Origin: Xylogone sp. PMI_703
Lineage: Eukaryota; Ascomycota; Leotiomycetes
DNA: 64,000 bases
Assembly (NCBI GenBank): GCA_021399445.1
Contig: JAJTUQ010000007.1
Location: 992,001 to 1,056,000, forward strand
Reading direction: 5' to 3'
Shown here in pieces: positions 11,221 to 23,508 of this stretch. The notes beneath the pieces are model-generated. The model made no database searches and had not been told where the DNA came from. It worked only from the letters and a program-made list of their open reading frames with translations. The translations under genes and the position numbers were made by a program. Each line of letters opens with the position of its first letter. Position 1 is the first letter of the stretch.

Positions 11221-12310
11221 ATGTCGACAACTTTGGGGTGAGCACAGAATCTTTTATGGCTTGTATCACAGTTAACCGTTATATTTAGAGCCTTCATCGC
11301 TGGCGGCATTGCTGCTTGTGGAGCGGTCACTGCAACACACCCGTTCGAGACGGTTAAGATTCGGTAGGTTGGCGCACAAGGAAGTGTATATCGGGTTTGG
11401 ACACTAATGACTATGTTACGCAGCATGCAGTTGCAAGGTGAGCTTCAAGAAAAAGGCCTGCAACCGCGCATGTACAAAGGGCCTTTCCATGGTGTATCTG
11501 TCATCGTCCGAAATGAAGGCATCCGGGGAATATATCGTGGTATCGGCACCGCCTATATCTACCAAATCTTACTCAATGGCTGCCGCCTTGGGTTTTACGA
11601 ACCGATACGACACACCTTGACCTCAGCCATATTTGGCGATCCAAAAACACAAAGTCTAGGTGTTAATGTGTTTGCTGGCGCTACGTCTGGGATTCTGGGT
11701 GCCGCTGCAGGAAGTCCTTTCTTCCTGGTGAAGACAAGACTACAAAGTTATTCGCCTTTTGCGCCGGTGGGGACTCAACATAAATACAAGAATGCCTTCG
11801 ACGGTATGCGGCAAATATATACTGCAGAGGGAGTGCGGGGCCTTTACAGAGGTATTGGTGCTGCTATGGTTCGAACTGGTTTCGGCAGCTCAGTTCAACT
11901 ACCAACATATTTCTTCGCAAAGAGAAGACTTGTGAAACACCTTGGAATGGAGGAGGGGCCTGCTCTTCATCTGGCTAGTAGCACGGCAAGTGGGTTTGTG
12001 GTCTGTTGCGTTATGCATCCTCCCGGTAAGACTTTTATTCAGGTATCTCCATTGCAGAGCTGACTCGAGTTTAGACACCATTATGTCCCGAATGTACAAC
12101 CAGAATGGGAATCTATATGCAGGTGTCTTTGACTGTCTTGCTAAGACTGTAAAGACTGAGGGATTCTTTGCTATTTACAAGGGATTTTTGCCCCACTTAG
12201 CGAGGATATTACCTCACACGATCCTGACCCTCAGCCTTGCAGAACAAACCAACAAGCTGATAAGAAAGGTAGAATCGAAAATAATACCCTCGCTGAAGGA
12301 ACAGGTTTGA
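11221..12310 (+). CDS. OAC1: Mitochondrial carrier, oxaloacetate/sulfate (Oac1) type
   Basis: Inner mitochondrial membrane transporter; Oac1 moves oxaloacetate, sulfate and isopropylmalate. Exons 11221..11237, 11289..11363, 11424..12025 and 12075..12310 give 309 aa, the normal carrier length. The three tandem repeats have signatures HPFETVKIR, SPFFLVKTRLQ and HPPDTIMSRMYNQ (P-x-D/E-x-x-K/R variants). The Phe/Leu-containing second signature and the HPPDT third signature are typical of the Oac1/SLC25A34-35 branch. Matrix-helix motifs follow (EGIRGIYRGIG, EGVRGLYRGIG, EGFFAIYKGF). The first exon encodes only MSTTL plus two bases. Substrate assignment rests on signature pattern only; other dicarboxylate carriers cannot be excluded. 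Convergent with CTU2. Confidence 0.88.
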
Positions 12311-12482
12311 AACCTCAAAAGCAGTCCTCCTTTTTATCATGAGGAAGCCTTGTACATAATGTATATGCATTGCATTTGGCGTTGATCTCAATTGGAGACC
12401 CGGTACTCTCTCTGGACCTGTTGGTTGGATATAGCTGGAGAGGGGCGTCGTCATATTCTCTTGTAGCGATTATTGATATGCT

Positions 12483-13695
12483 TCAGCCATTGATAGACCT
12501 CGAGCATCCGTAACAAAGAACCCCTTGGGAATGATTGTTCGGAGCCCTAGAACTAGAGTTTTGATCGCCGCCCCATCCATAGATTCCATCCGTGCCTTCA
12601 GCGACTGGGAACCCGCAGAGGCTACAAGACGTAGCACCATCCTGAGGGAGAGACTTTAATTTGCTAGATGTCCTCACGACATTTGCGACTATACCTGGAT
12701 AGTTCTCTTCGACAGACTCAAAGTACTGCTTCATGAGGTCATCAATGGTGGTCGTCTTCGAGGAAGTAGATACCTCGGGACTTTTATCTTCCTTTAATAC
12801 CAGGTCTAGTAGAGGTGGTGATGTTATGGTAGTAAATGTAACTAGTTCCTTCTTCAGGAGATCTCTTAAGGGATAATAGAGCCCAACTCCATATGGAGAA
12901 GCCCCATCAGAAACTTGCCATGGCAGCGAGAAACCACGACCCTTTGCCGTCTCTGTGAGAGTCCTTTCGGCAAGGCGTGTGGTTGAATCTCCTAAGAGGA
13001 TGCTTTCGCATTTATTGCGTTGTGCGACGTCCACTAATAGTCGAATTAGTAAGGTGGTAATGATATCAACTCTTGATGTCGCTGACGGCATCAAATTTAA
13101 AATCTCTTGAAGTTGTGCGCCCAACGGTCTATTTGAATCTATAGTGTGAGGTTGAGGTAGATCAAAGGCTCCCCAATCGATAGATTTTACCAAAAGAGCT
13201 TCTTCAAGACCATAGGAAGAATAATTATGCCTCGGATACCGAGTCTTAAATTTCTCTAAAAGTTCAGATGAATTTTTTCGATCTGCTTCATCCAAGTAAA
13301 TGTCGATATGTACCACGTGCAATTCATATGTCGTTCCTTTCATGCGAGTGTTCTTCTCTTGCCCTTGCAGATGCTGGTCTAACATATGTAACAATGACGA
13401 TGACGAAGGCCCAAAGGAGAGAGGGACTAGTAGTTGTTTTGGTTTATGTCCTGAAATTCTTCGTACTCCATATGCCTCAAGGCGCTTCACGGTTTTGGTG
13501 TTAATATATTTGGAAAAACATGCCCTTGTAAGTTGTTAGAGCGTATGACCAATGATTCAACGATATTACAGTAGCAGTGTAACCATACTGGCAAACTTGT
13601 TCCGATCGAATTTTGTGTGTTGCTTGTTTTTCATTGCATTTTTTACACAAAATGCCCTGCCACTCCGTGGAAATATGATTTATTGAATCTCCCAT
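12483..13695 (-). CDS. NCS2: Cytoplasmic tRNA 2-thiolation protein 2 (Ctu2/Ncs2)
   Basis: Partner of Ctu1/Ncs6 in 2-thiolation of wobble U34 in tRNA Lys, Glu and Gln, using sulfur relayed from Urm1. Exons complement(12483..13524, 13589..13695) give 382 aa. An N-terminal CKKC, a CQACF motif rebuilt across the intron, and a C-terminal CSLCGFP with a later CYGCSR form the paired cysteine motifs of the family. The ATPase-like core contains LVPLSFGPSSSSLLHML in place of the SGGxDS PP-loop, as expected for the catalytically degenerate Ctu2, and ESILLGDSTTRLAERTL. The exon junction is fixed because only CA|GGCATG keeps the frame. It lies 172 bp tail-to-tail from the carrier and is divergent from the PTM1-like gene. 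Confidence 0.92.
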
Positions 13696-14039
13696 TTTGA
13701 GCTATGTTTTGCATAAAGATATGGAGGATGGTCATAAATTTTTGGATTTAAAATACGAATGGACAAGGCTTTGAAGGTTGCCTTGTGGTCCGTGCACAAG
13801 CCGGATCCCCGACCAGGAGAGGGAGCATACGTTGGCGTTTCCAAGCTCCAGAACCAAAATATATCTGTACCTTTCAATGTGGCTATGATCAGCGACTCCT
13901 AGATTATCTAACTTGGATGTGCCGAAAAGAAACTTTCAAAATTGCCTCCTTTATTGGATGCTCCAGCTCAAAGTGATCAATCCCAAATTTACGAGCTGTC
14001 GAGAATTCCGGGAATTAATAACACAAGGCTGCCATAGCA
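13696..14039. other. Divergent promoter region between CTU2 and PTM1-like genes
   Basis: This 344 bp stretch separates the two start codons. No coding feature or obvious repeat was seen. It should contain both promoters and short leaders. Confidence 0.6.
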
Positions 14040-16032
14040 ATGAGGTCTCACCTTCATGGGCTTATGCTACTAGGGCTGTCATTTTTGACAGCCCGCGCCT
14101 TGGAAGTTAAAATAGTAGGTTTACCATATTGTAGAAGAAGGGATATTCTGACAATGCAAAGGACCAGTCGGATGATAATCGTCAAGTATGCGAAGGAATG
14201 TACAGCCGGAAAGCTTGGGGAGGAGATGTGGACCCGCATATTCTCATTGATTTCATGAAGAATACAACAGAAGATGATTCGGATCCAATTGCCAGTTTTG
14301 TGGTCTTCGAGTGGAAAGATGAACCGCTTATAGGCGTATACCCCACGGCAGATTCGGAATTCGTATGTGGTGCATAGCATCCCATTAGCAACATAAGCTA
14401 ACAAATAATATAGAAAGAATACATATGCGATCCCGAAACAATCAATAATGGCTTCTGTAATAGCAATCAGACGGGCGAATTCATCCTTGCGCCAAATGCG
14501 ACGGAGAAGTCAATCAACCTAATCTACACCAAGGCGATACACTTGAAGGACCCTCCACCACCAATCAACTACCCCATCAAGAAGACTGGATATTACTGTG
14601 TTGGCACTACTGTGTACTCTCCAAACGATATTAAATATACTGCGGTGGTTGAGTTTCGAAATGCTTACGGTAAACTTCCGGGAGCTCAGATTGCTAAGCT
14701 TCCTTTCTACGGTGGAATTACAATCGCATATGCGGTTGTTGGAGCGTATGTAAAGAGTCGTGCAAAGCTGTATCATAATATCTGATTCTTTCCAGGTTTT
14801 GGGCGTTCCTATATGCTCAACATCGACATGATATCTGTCAGACACCTCCAATCCTCTGAATTTGGCAGCAACTAACAGGATTGACAGTGCCGGTTCAAAA
14901 CTATATCACCGCTATAATCATATTTTTAATTGTTGAGATGCTAATGACTTGGGGATTCTATGGTATCTAGAGCTTTTCCTGTTCATATAGCGATTGCTGA
15001 CAAATTTCAGACAATCTCAATCGGTATGGTTCAAATTGGGGTTCTAGCGCCCTCATGATCATAGTAGCAATCTTGAACGCCGGCCGAAATTCATTCTCCT
15101 TCTTCCTTCTTCTCATTGTTTGTATGGGCTATGGTGTGGTCAAGCCTACCCTGGGGAGGACCATGATCTACGTCCGGTGGCTTGCGGGAGCGCATTTTGT
15201 TTTCGGTCTAATTTACTCCATCGCCAGCTTAACTATCACTCCGGAACATGCAGGTTAGCTAGGCTGATATATCCCCTATTGTTTTCATAGATACTAATAC
15301 GAAATAGGACCTCTTGTGCTCTTTATAATCTTACCTTTAGCAGGAACGTTAACAGCGTTCTATGTTTGGACACTCAACTCACTTACTGCTACGATGAAAG
15401 ACCTTAACGAAAGAAAACAACACGTCAAAGCGGGCATGTATCGCAAACTATGGTGGTGCATCCTCGGTTCTATCCTCGTCATTTTTGCCTTCTTTTTCTT
15501 CAATTCCTTCACATTTGCCTCCACCTCGGATCCAGATTTCGTTCCTTTCCATTGGCAAACCCGCTGGTTCATCTTAGATGGCTGGCTCAATCTTGTCTAT
15601 CTTGCTGATGTTATCTTCATTGCATACCTGTGGAGGCCGACTGCGAATAACAAGCGTTTCGCAATGAGTGATGAGCTCGCGCAAGATGATGAAGGATTTG
15701 AGATTGCTGATTTTGGCGCTGATGGACTAGAAGATGATGATGATCCGGAGAATGCTGCTGCGCATCAGGGCGACCGAACTCAGCCTGGCCAGGAGGGACC
15801 TAGATACGATCCTCCACCTAAAGCTCCTCCCGCTAATACTACCAACAATGCTTCCAATGGAGGGCCCGCTTCGAAAGAGATACCAAGAGAGTCTCTAGAC
15901 GGCGAGACTATTTTCGCGGTTGGTGAGGACGGAGATCGTTGGTCTGAAAATGATAGCGATGACGATGAAGACGATGATGACGACGATGACGATGAGGGGA
16001 AGAAACTCACTGGAGGAAAGGAGACCAAATGA
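14040..16032 (+). CDS. PTM1: PTM1/GPR107-like seven-transmembrane Golgi protein (GOST family)
   Basis: Seven exons (14040..14114, 14162..14362, 14414..14745, 14796..14836, 14888..14962, 15011..15253, 15308..16032) give 563 aa. A signal peptide (HGLMLLGLSFLTARALE) is followed by a lumenal domain of about 190 residues with spaced Cys (DDNRQVCEGMYSRKAWGG, YICDPETINNGFCNSNQTG, GYYCVGTT). Then come seven hydrophobic helices with family motifs NRYGSNWGSSALMIIV, GYGVVKPTLG, MIYVRWLAG and FHWQTRWFILDGWLNLVY. The cytoplasmic tail is highly acidic, ending in an Asp/Glu run before GKKLTGGKETK. Members of this family (Ptm1, GPR107, TMEM87) act in Golgi-endosome trafficking. Every intron is fixed by frame and homology. 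Confidence 0.9.
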
Positions 16033-16586
16033 TCTACCTGAAAAGCGTGTTCTTTACTCGATCTGAATCTGGCCATTGGGCATTGTACGGATTGAACTGT
16101 GTAAATAGATAGGTCGGAGGGCGGCGTTCGTCTTTATAGTTGTGTTTTGTATAATTTGGATACAGCCGGTTAGCTTCTCGAATAGTTTGAGGCGCATTGT
16201 CACAAATAACAACTGTATCTGGATGATAAGGAAATCTGGGTATCATTTTTTCATTCACTAAATAGAATGTTGAGACGCATTCATATAACGTCTAGCCTCT
16301 TTGAACTATCCACTGCTATTGCTAGCCGTATTTTCTATGTGATATTTGCCGTGCATGGTGCCATGCAAAATCACCTCCGTAGAGTCCTAAATACTTACTC
16401 TGAATATTGCGCCTTTTTCATCGAAATAATCACGTTCGAATAAAGCCAAACTCCTATATCGCTAACTCCGTATCGAAGGCTGTATATAAAATTAAATAGA
16501 TCACTGATGCACCACAGATCCGTGTATAATCTGTAGAGGAAATCAACCAAAAGGATGGGTCGTCATTAAAATACGCTGGCGCCTTA
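16033..16586. other. Convergent intergenic region
   Basis: This 554 bp AT-rich stretch lies between the stops of the PTM1-like and Zn2Cys6 genes. Nothing recognisable beyond likely polyadenylation sequence. Confidence 0.6.
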
Positions 16587-18503
16587 TTAAAGGCCTTGGC
16601 CAAAGAGTGGACGCTTCATAGGATATCCTGGCTTCGACATATCTATATTAGACATCATACTCGCCAGGTAATCTGCACATGCATGAGCTTGTTGCATTCC
16701 CATTACATCCGCGACGTATCGTAAACGCTCGATGGTCAATTCTCTAACCTCGGGAGAGGTGAGGCGCGTGAGGCCCGAAACGAAGAGCGGCCAGAGGAGG
16801 AAATAACCTGCTGCCGCAATGACCGGTCCCTCCTTAGGTCTCCAATCAAGTATGGATGGAGAAGCTGAATAATCAGGGGGCGAAGAACTGTTGGTATTCC
16901 TGGTTGGAATAGTTGAGACAGAACCCGATGGTCTAGTAAAGGGCTTTCTGGTAACGTATCCTATGTGCTGAGGGACGCTATATAGGATTTCGTCCCGCAT
17001 CTGTAGTATTGTTTCAGTTGTAGTTTGGAGTAGAGCTGTGTATTCTTCCGATAGAAAGAGAGGTGGGACGGATGCAAAGCCAATTAGAAGCTGCCCGCGT
17101 ATTCTTTCGTTAAGGAGAAGCCGACATGCCCGTACGCTATTCCAGATCTGAGCTACCCAGTAATCATAGTAGATATCATAACGGCCGTTGTAGATAACTT
17201 CAGGATCTGTGTCAGTGTAAACAGTTTCATAGAACCATTCTCGTTCAACATCCTTGAATACACTTGCGAACAAACCATCAATAGCTAATCCTTCTCTTAA
17301 TATACTCTCAGGGCCGGCTAAGGTACCACTCTTCATGGCTGCTCTGAATGCTGTAAATCGATCTACGGCGGCGAGTAGAGGGGTTGCTGGGACCGAGCCG
17401 TTGAGTTGTTTGATGGCCTTTGTTCTAAGCCGTGCGAGGTCAGGAGGGAGAGGGACATCGCGCTGCATGCATGCTATCATATAATGAGAGGTTATTTGTA
17501 AGAACATTCCATAGCCAACCTGTGTCTTGAGTTGAGAGTCGCCACGAAGCTTTATCAACTCAGCAGCCCCACTGAGATGCTCAGCCCAGGCTTTCATAGA
17601 AGATTCCTTCTTTCCAGTGACAGTCTCAAAGATACTGAGAACCATGATAGTCAGTAACGTGCTGTCTTTCGTGGCATCTGACGATCTAAGTGCATTGTTC
17701 GTAGCTCGGAGGGCAGCCGTATATTCCTTTCTCGCCTGATACATAAGGTGGGTGGATTTGGTAGAGTTTGCTTGACAGGCAAGACCAACAGCAGCCATGC
17801 CATGCATTAGCCATTCATCTAAACCGTCCTTACGACATACTTCATCAAGGAATGAAAAATGGCCTTGAGAGGGCCACGAGTGTGGTGCCACGAAATTGTT
17901 TACGAAGAAACTCGTTCCTCGTTGCTCCGTGGTGGGGACTATGGCGAACGAGGATAGAGTTAGTGGATGGACCGAATAATGCTCAACATCCGACTCTATA
18001 AGAGTGTCACTACTAATAGATGAGAGGTAGCTAGGGCTTCTGACAGAGGAATCAGAAGTCTGATAGATACTCGATGCATCGCCTAAAATAAGAGTTTGTA
18101 TATATGCAGGTTCGTCCTTTGTCTGTGGCTTCGTCGAAGCTTGGCCAGCCACTATTCGTGAGCCCTTGGTTCTCGCCTTGGCTTTCCTAATGACATTGTC
18201 ACTCTCATTCCTGAATGCAAGATCGATTAGGTTTCGGTATCCCGGACACTCCTTTTGGACCTTGGCACATTGGCCGCACCCAGGCCTCGCTTGATCACAC
18301 TTTTGCCTGTCAGTCGCAATGCTTTCCCAAAACGTCGATGGAACATGAGCTTTATCATGATTGGCATCAATATGAGAGGCTCAATTATCTCACATGATGG
18401 TGTCCACAAGATTGGAAGATATAAGGATATAGTTCCTACTCACTCTGATCTTCCTCTCTCGGCAATTCTGACAGCCTTTGGAAGGTTTCCCACAGTATAC
18501 CAT
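16587..18503 (-). CDS. Zn2Cys6 transcription factor with Fungal_trans_2-like domain
   Basis: Exons complement(16587..18299, 18444..18503) give 590 aa. The binuclear zinc cluster is completed by splicing: Cys11, 14, 21, 28, 31 and 38 in a C-x2-C-x6-C-x6-C-x2-C-x6-C pattern, starting MVYCGKPSKGCQNC and continuing CDQARPGCGQC. The 144 nt intron interrupts the cluster right before Cys21, a placement common in this TF class. The rest is the helical regulatory domain of about 400 residues, with blocks such as WLMHGMAAVGLACQA and LTIMVLSIFETVTGK. The target genes cannot be deduced; no metabolic cluster adjoins it. It is divergent from the DUF7702-like gene across 1.6 kb. Confidence 0.88.
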
Positions 18504-20124
18504 ATCCTCGATGAAAACTGGCGCTCAGAGGGGCAATATGTCAATCACAATTAGCCCAGCAAGTGAATGACACTGCTAGAATACCTCTTCCAAATTGTCA
18601 AATTGCCGGTATTAATGACTTAGAGGTATAGAAATGGGCAAAAGGACTCCTGCTCACGACAGACAGTATTGATTTGACACTGCCCCAAAACTGCGCCCCG
18701 TCCGATCTACTAGACGCGCAATTCAGATTTGATTCTGAGTCTCTAGATGTCGCGCATATACTAACGGCTAGTACAAGCAATGATTGTTCTGAGGAGACAA
18801 GCTGAAAAGTTGGACCAGAAAATGAGATATCGCACAGGTTGCCGAATTGGGATGGGATGAAGCCAGGCATTGAGGGGCAAGCTGTGCGGCACAGCCCGCT
18901 GAACCCACCCTTGCGATTTACGGCATATGCAGCCCGTGCTTACGTGCAACGGCTTTGCCTGAAGTGCAAGTTTCCTTCGCACCAGCCAGTCACGCTGCAC
19001 AGGAGGTGTTATCTCGTACGAAGGCACCTCCTGCAGCCCCAGAACTCAGGTAGGATATTGGCTCTAGTTATCCCTTGAGTTTGGCGTGCTGGCGTAGGTC
19101 GCGAGACATTCTCAAACCTGCTCTACAATGTCCATAGCTATCTCTTACAGTATCACTACCGGTGCCCTGCTTTCAGCCGAGATGATAGGCGGTCTGCACT
19201 GTGATATCGATGAACGATACCCTATTACCTCTTTATTACTTCTTGCTATCATTCACTTTGAATTTGATACCATGAGTAATCCTTGGAGGCCACGGACCAT
19301 ATTTCCATTGTTGGAGAGGCTGAGATGTGGCTACTTCAATCTGGGCTTCAATCTGGGACCCAGTGCTCGAAGCTGGACAGAGACCTTGACTCAAGTGGTT
19401 GAGATTGACAGTCGAAGCTTTCTGTGACCATCCGCTGTGTTCACTTGAAAATTCTTTCAGCTTAACCTCATCTCCTAGACAATATTACAAAACGATAGAT
19501 ATTGCGTTGTCATCGCACCGAGGTTGCTGAAACTTTAATTTGCATTCCAACGTTTTCGGTATCTCAGATGTAGGGCTGTGCCTAAATAAGCCTAAACCAA
19601 GTCCGGTATGCTCTACGTCCAATAATATCTGCAGGATTCAAAGGTAGGTTTGCTGCCAGCGAATCAGCAGAGAGAAAGTTGTGCACCCTGTATTCTGGAT
19701 CTGGACTTCCGCCCGTGCGCCCCGGTCGCCTGGCGAGAATTAAGCTTGTGGAGCGTCGTTCGTGCGTAGCGTGGCATGGAGATACTCCTGCGCCTCTTCT
19801 CGAGCACTTGATTCATTGGCCTACGCGCGGAATTACCACATAAAGGTTAGTATTTTCTTTTTCCTTTCGCACAAGCTTGGGCTTTCAGGGGAGATGAGAG
19901 CTGGGTGACGTTTGTGTTATGGGCATGGGCCCCATAGAGCTTTATCATGCATTGCGTGTTGCAGCAGATATATATCCAGAGGGATAACTCCAAAGTTCGG
20001 GCGTTATCTTTGTAAACAGAACCAAACAAGAAGATATATCCATGCGCTAAAGCTGCGGTGTTCCAACACGTCAAATTCTACCCCTTCTTTCCTCAACACT
20101 CCTTCTGCCCTTTTCCTATCTAAG
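18504..20124. other. Divergent 1.6 kb intergenic region, no gene recognised
   Basis: The region lies between the start codons of the Zn2Cys6 regulator and the DUF7702-like gene. Short open frames exist but none shows protein-like character. It holds one clear 9-bp inverted repeat (listed separately) and a small direct duplication of TTCAATCTGGG near 19335. Its length suggests long promoters or leaders. Confidence 0.55.
19000..19033. repeat. Perfect 9-bp inverted repeat, hairpin-capable
   Basis: CAGGAGGTG at 19000-19008 and its exact complement CACCTCCTG at 19025-19033 are separated by 16 nt. It lies about 0.5 kb upstream of the Zn2Cys6 gene start and 1.1 kb upstream of the DUF7702-like start. 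It could be an operator or RNA hairpin, or chance. Confidence 0.7.
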
Positions 20125-21093
20125 ATGACCATTTCATACCGCAGCGGGGTATCTATCGCCGAACTTGTTGTCTATGTCCCTGCCCTATTCGTTGCTTTCT
20201 TCCTTTGCATCCGACATGGCTTTGGCCGCTCAGCTGGCTGGTTCTTCCTCATCATTTTCTGTCTTGCACGAATCATCGGTCCAAGTATGCAACTGGCTAC
20301 TATATCTGACCCAACGAATATAAGCCTCTATACGGGTTCAGCAATCTTGCAGAGTATTGGGCTGTCTCCCCTGTTGCTTGCGAGTCTGGGACTTCTGAGC
20401 AGAGCATCTGATAGTATTGGCAGAACTCGTCGCCCGCCGGTTGACCAACGGCTACTGAGGCTTATCCAGACAGTCATAATTGTAGCGCTGGTGTTGGGCA
20501 TCGTGGGCGGTGTTAATGCGGGCAACAACTTCCAGAAGACGGGAAGGTTTCAGACAGGCTCGGTAAGCAAGGCCGGTAGCGCCTTGTTTATCGTTTCCTT
20601 TGTTGCTGTGGTGGCAGCAACGGTTCTCTTGGCAACGTCTATCTCTCATGCCGAGGCTGGAGAAAAGCGTCTGATTCTCGCCGTTGGCCTTTCTCTGCCT
20701 CTCCTTCTCGTCAGATTGATCTACAGTTGCCTCTCGACGTTCACACATCGTCAAACTTTCAACCAGCTGGCTGGGAACGTCACCGTCTTGCTATGTATGG
20801 CAATACTTGAGGAATTCATTGTGGTCTTGATATATGAGGGTACAGGACTGACTCTGAAGAAGCTGGATAAGGACGAGCGTATACCACCGTCTGGGACTCA
20901 CCTTCACTCCCAAGTCCCCAGTAATACTAGTGGTGAGACTCCGCTCCAACAACAGAGGCGAAAAGAAGCAAGAAGAGAAAATCCGGTGTTGAAGATTGCA
21001 AAGAAGACTATAATTGGTCGGATCATAGTCTCTCTCGTTGGAAGTCGAAGAGATGAGAACTATGAAATGGAACGAGCTGATGTGCGGAGATAG
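20125..21093 (+). CDS. Fungal integral membrane protein, DUF7702-like
   Basis: A single exon of 322 aa with about seven hydrophobic segments. The N-terminus (SGVSIAELVVYVPALFVAFF, then HGFGRSAGWFFLIIFCLARI) matches fungal proteins labelled DUF7702, whose function is unknown. A short loop follows SIGLSPLLLASLGLLSRA; later helices include VIIVALVLGIVGGV and SLPLLLVRLIYSCLS. The last 80 residues are basic, Gln/Arg-rich and probably cytosolic. I chose the ATG at 20125 because it directly precedes the first hydrophobic helix; the frame is open upstream to 19912 but that part looks like leader. The family name is from memory of the motif pattern. Confidence 0.78.
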   Translation: MTISYRSGVSIAELVVYVPALFVAFFLCIRHGFGRSAGWFFLIIFCLARIIGPSMQLATISDPTNISLYTGSAILQSIGLSPLLLASLGLLSRASDSIGRTRRPPVDQRLLRLIQTVIIVALVLGIVGGVNAGNNFQKTGRFQTGSVSKAGSALFIVSFVAVVAATVLLATSISHAEAGEKRLILAVGLSLPLLLVRLIYSCLSTFTHRQTFNQLAGNVTVLLCMAILEEFIVVLIYEGTGLTLKKLDKDERIPPSGTHLHSQVPSNTSGETPLQQQRRKEARRENPVLKIAKKTIIGRIIVSLVGSRRDENYEMERADVRR

Positions 21094-21729
21094 ATTCAAG
21101 TTCTATCCCATCTGGCTGATTGAGTAATATGGAAGAAAAAAATATTGGGACCAAATTAATCGTGAAGCTGGGCATATTTGGGGAACTACTCCCGATGGTA
21201 GACCAGAACGTTCTTTTGTTTTCATGGTATGGACGTAACAGATAAGAGATACATTCTATAGATATTTTTTCACCTAGGAAAATAATTTTAATTATTAGGA
21301 GCTGTATACATGACAGGCAATCGAGAAATTGTTGACTTCTGATTTCCTGAGGTGCGCTATGATAGACGAAATACTGTAAGAGCTGCTGCTGTACCGCGAC
21401 GGCTTCAAGAGGCGCGGTACGGATGTAGCAAAGACGAAAACGCTCTATCTTGCTTATTGTCGTAATGTGTAATAATCTGCTAGTAGTCTATATAATCGAT
21501 GTACCAAGATATAGTATCTTGGTTGAAAGGTTGGAAGAGGTTTAAGTGGAGGCACGCGAGTTCCATCATAGTGGTTTGCATGACGTCGTCAGGGTCGTCT
21601 AGGTGACGGGGCGCACTAAGGAGCCTAATTCCAGGCCAAGTGAGATAAGGTTGGCGCTAAATTTTAGCTGAAGCATCAGGACGATTCGCCTGTACAAACA
21701 TTCGGTTTGGGACCTTCAAATGCGTAGGT
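21094..21729. other. Intergenic region upstream of the U-box cyclophilin gene
   Basis: This 636 bp stretch contains the 3' end of the DUF7702-like gene and the promoter of the cyclophilin gene. A partial inverted repeat, GTACCGCG near 21391 and CGCGGTAC near 21413, is visible. No gene is seen. Confidence 0.55.
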
Positions 21730-23508
21730 ATGGGGAAAGGTATGTTATAATGCGATCCTCATCTTTGAGCTATGGGCCATCTAGGATGCTAATTGAATCT
21801 AGGAACCGATAAACTCTACATTACGCACTCTGAGTGGTCGTCCTCAGATGCTTATTCTGCCAGCGCCGGGTCGAACGTCTCAAAAACTCCAAACGCAGCT
21901 GCATTCAGAAGACTTCCATTTAATTTCTGCGCTGCTAGCCTACAGCCGTTTAAACATCCAGTATGCACGCCTGATGGCACGATCTTTGACGTCGAAGTCA
22001 TAAGTCAGTGGCTTGCAAAGCATGGCACGAACCCAGTCAACGGACAGCCTCTGAAAGAGAAGGATTTGATAAAGCTAAACTTCGCGCGCAATGGCGACTC
22101 TTCGGCGCAAGATAGTACAACCGGCGATGGACAAGGAGATATGGTCGACCCTGTCACATTCAAGGTTTTTACAGACAATACACACATCGTAGCCATTCGG
22201 CATGGCAGTGAGGCAAACGTCTTTGCATGGGATACAGTGGAGAGGTTGAACATCAAGGCCAAGATGTGGAAGGACTTGGTTGATGACCGCGAATTCGGGC
22301 GATCTGATATCATCACACTACAGGATCCTCAAAATATCGAGAGTAGGGATCTGAGCAAGTTCAAATTTCTAAAAGACGGCGAAACTGTTCTTACGAAGGA
22401 GCAACAGGAGGAGAGACAACAAGGAAATGTTAATATAAATGCTTTGGGCCGAGTAGGCGATAAGGTCTTGAGGGCCAAGGAGGCCGTGGAACGAGCTAGA
22501 AAAGAAAGAGAGGCTGGTGGCGACATAAATAGGACAAAGCAACTCACGAAAGCGGACGGATCAAATGCTTTTAAGAAGCCTTCGATGATCCAAGAGAAGA
22601 AGCTGGCATATAATGCAGCGCAATATACTACTGGTAAAGCTGCTGCAAGTTTTACGAGCACGGGGTTGACTCCCGAGACGAGTGGAGAGAGAGCACTGTT
22701 GACTGACGAGGAATACATGCTTCGGCCGAAGCGAGTGAAGATTAAAGGATATGCAAGGATAGAAACAAATCTCGGGTCCTTAAATATTGAACTTCAGACT
22801 GAAACTGCTCCACGAGCCGTATGGAACTTCGTGCAGTTGGCAAAAAAGGGTTACTACAACGGCGTTATATTCCATCGAAATATTCGCAATTTCATGATAC
22901 AGGGCGGCGACCCAACAGGAACTGGAAAAGGCGGCAGCAGTATATGGGATAAAAACTTCCAAGATGAATTCGATGGCCCTTTGACCCACGATGCGAGAGG
23001 TATCATTAGTATGGCGAACAAGGGCAAGAATACCAATTCGAGTCAATTCTTCATTCTCTACAGGCCAGCGAAACATTTAGATCGGAAACACACGATATTT
23101 GCTCGAGTAGTTGGCGGCTTAGATGTATTGCAGAAGTTGGAAAATACACCTACTGATGGATCGGATCGACCGATAAATGATATTGTTATCGAAAACGTAG
23201 TAGTCTTTATCGACCCCTTCGAAGAGTTTCAAAAGCAGAAACGGGAGACTGATGCAAAAGAAAAAGAAAAAGAGATGATTAAACAACAAGGTGGGACAGA
23301 GGATGATAAAACAACCTGGTCAGGAAAACGGATAAGGACCGATGGGACGGTTGAACAAAGACAGCAGGCAAGCGGAGTTGGAAAATACTTGAAGGCTGCT
23401 AGATCTGAGGACAAAGGAAATTCTTCTATGCCAGATGATGAATTTGTTGAAGAGCCCGTGAAGAAGAAATTCAAAGCTGGTGGATTTGGCAACTTTGATT
23501 CATGGTAA
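21730..23508 (+). CDS. U-box cyclophilin, PPIL2/Cyp8/Cyp60 type
   Basis: Exons 21730..21739 and 21803..23508 give 571 aa. The 10 nt first exon encodes MGK plus one base; the join restores MGKGTDKLYITHSEW, the conserved N-terminus. A U-box (residues about 37-105: FCAASLQPFKHPVCTPDG, then ISQWLAKHGTNPVNG) suggests ubiquitin ligase activity. A middle region (TFKVFTDNTHIVAIRHG) leads to the cyclophilin domain at about 317-475. Catalytic motif FHRNIRNFMIQGGDPTGTG is intact. The position equal to the cyclosporin-contacting Trp of CypA is His (HLDRKHTIFA). Family members are nuclear and spliceosome-associated. The tail carries VKKKFKAGGFGNF, a conserved end. Confidence 0.93.

Noticed and set aside
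19912..20124. N-terminal extension of the DUF7702-like protein
   Set aside because: The extra residues lack membrane or domain features and start codon context; ATG at 20125 begins right before the first helix.
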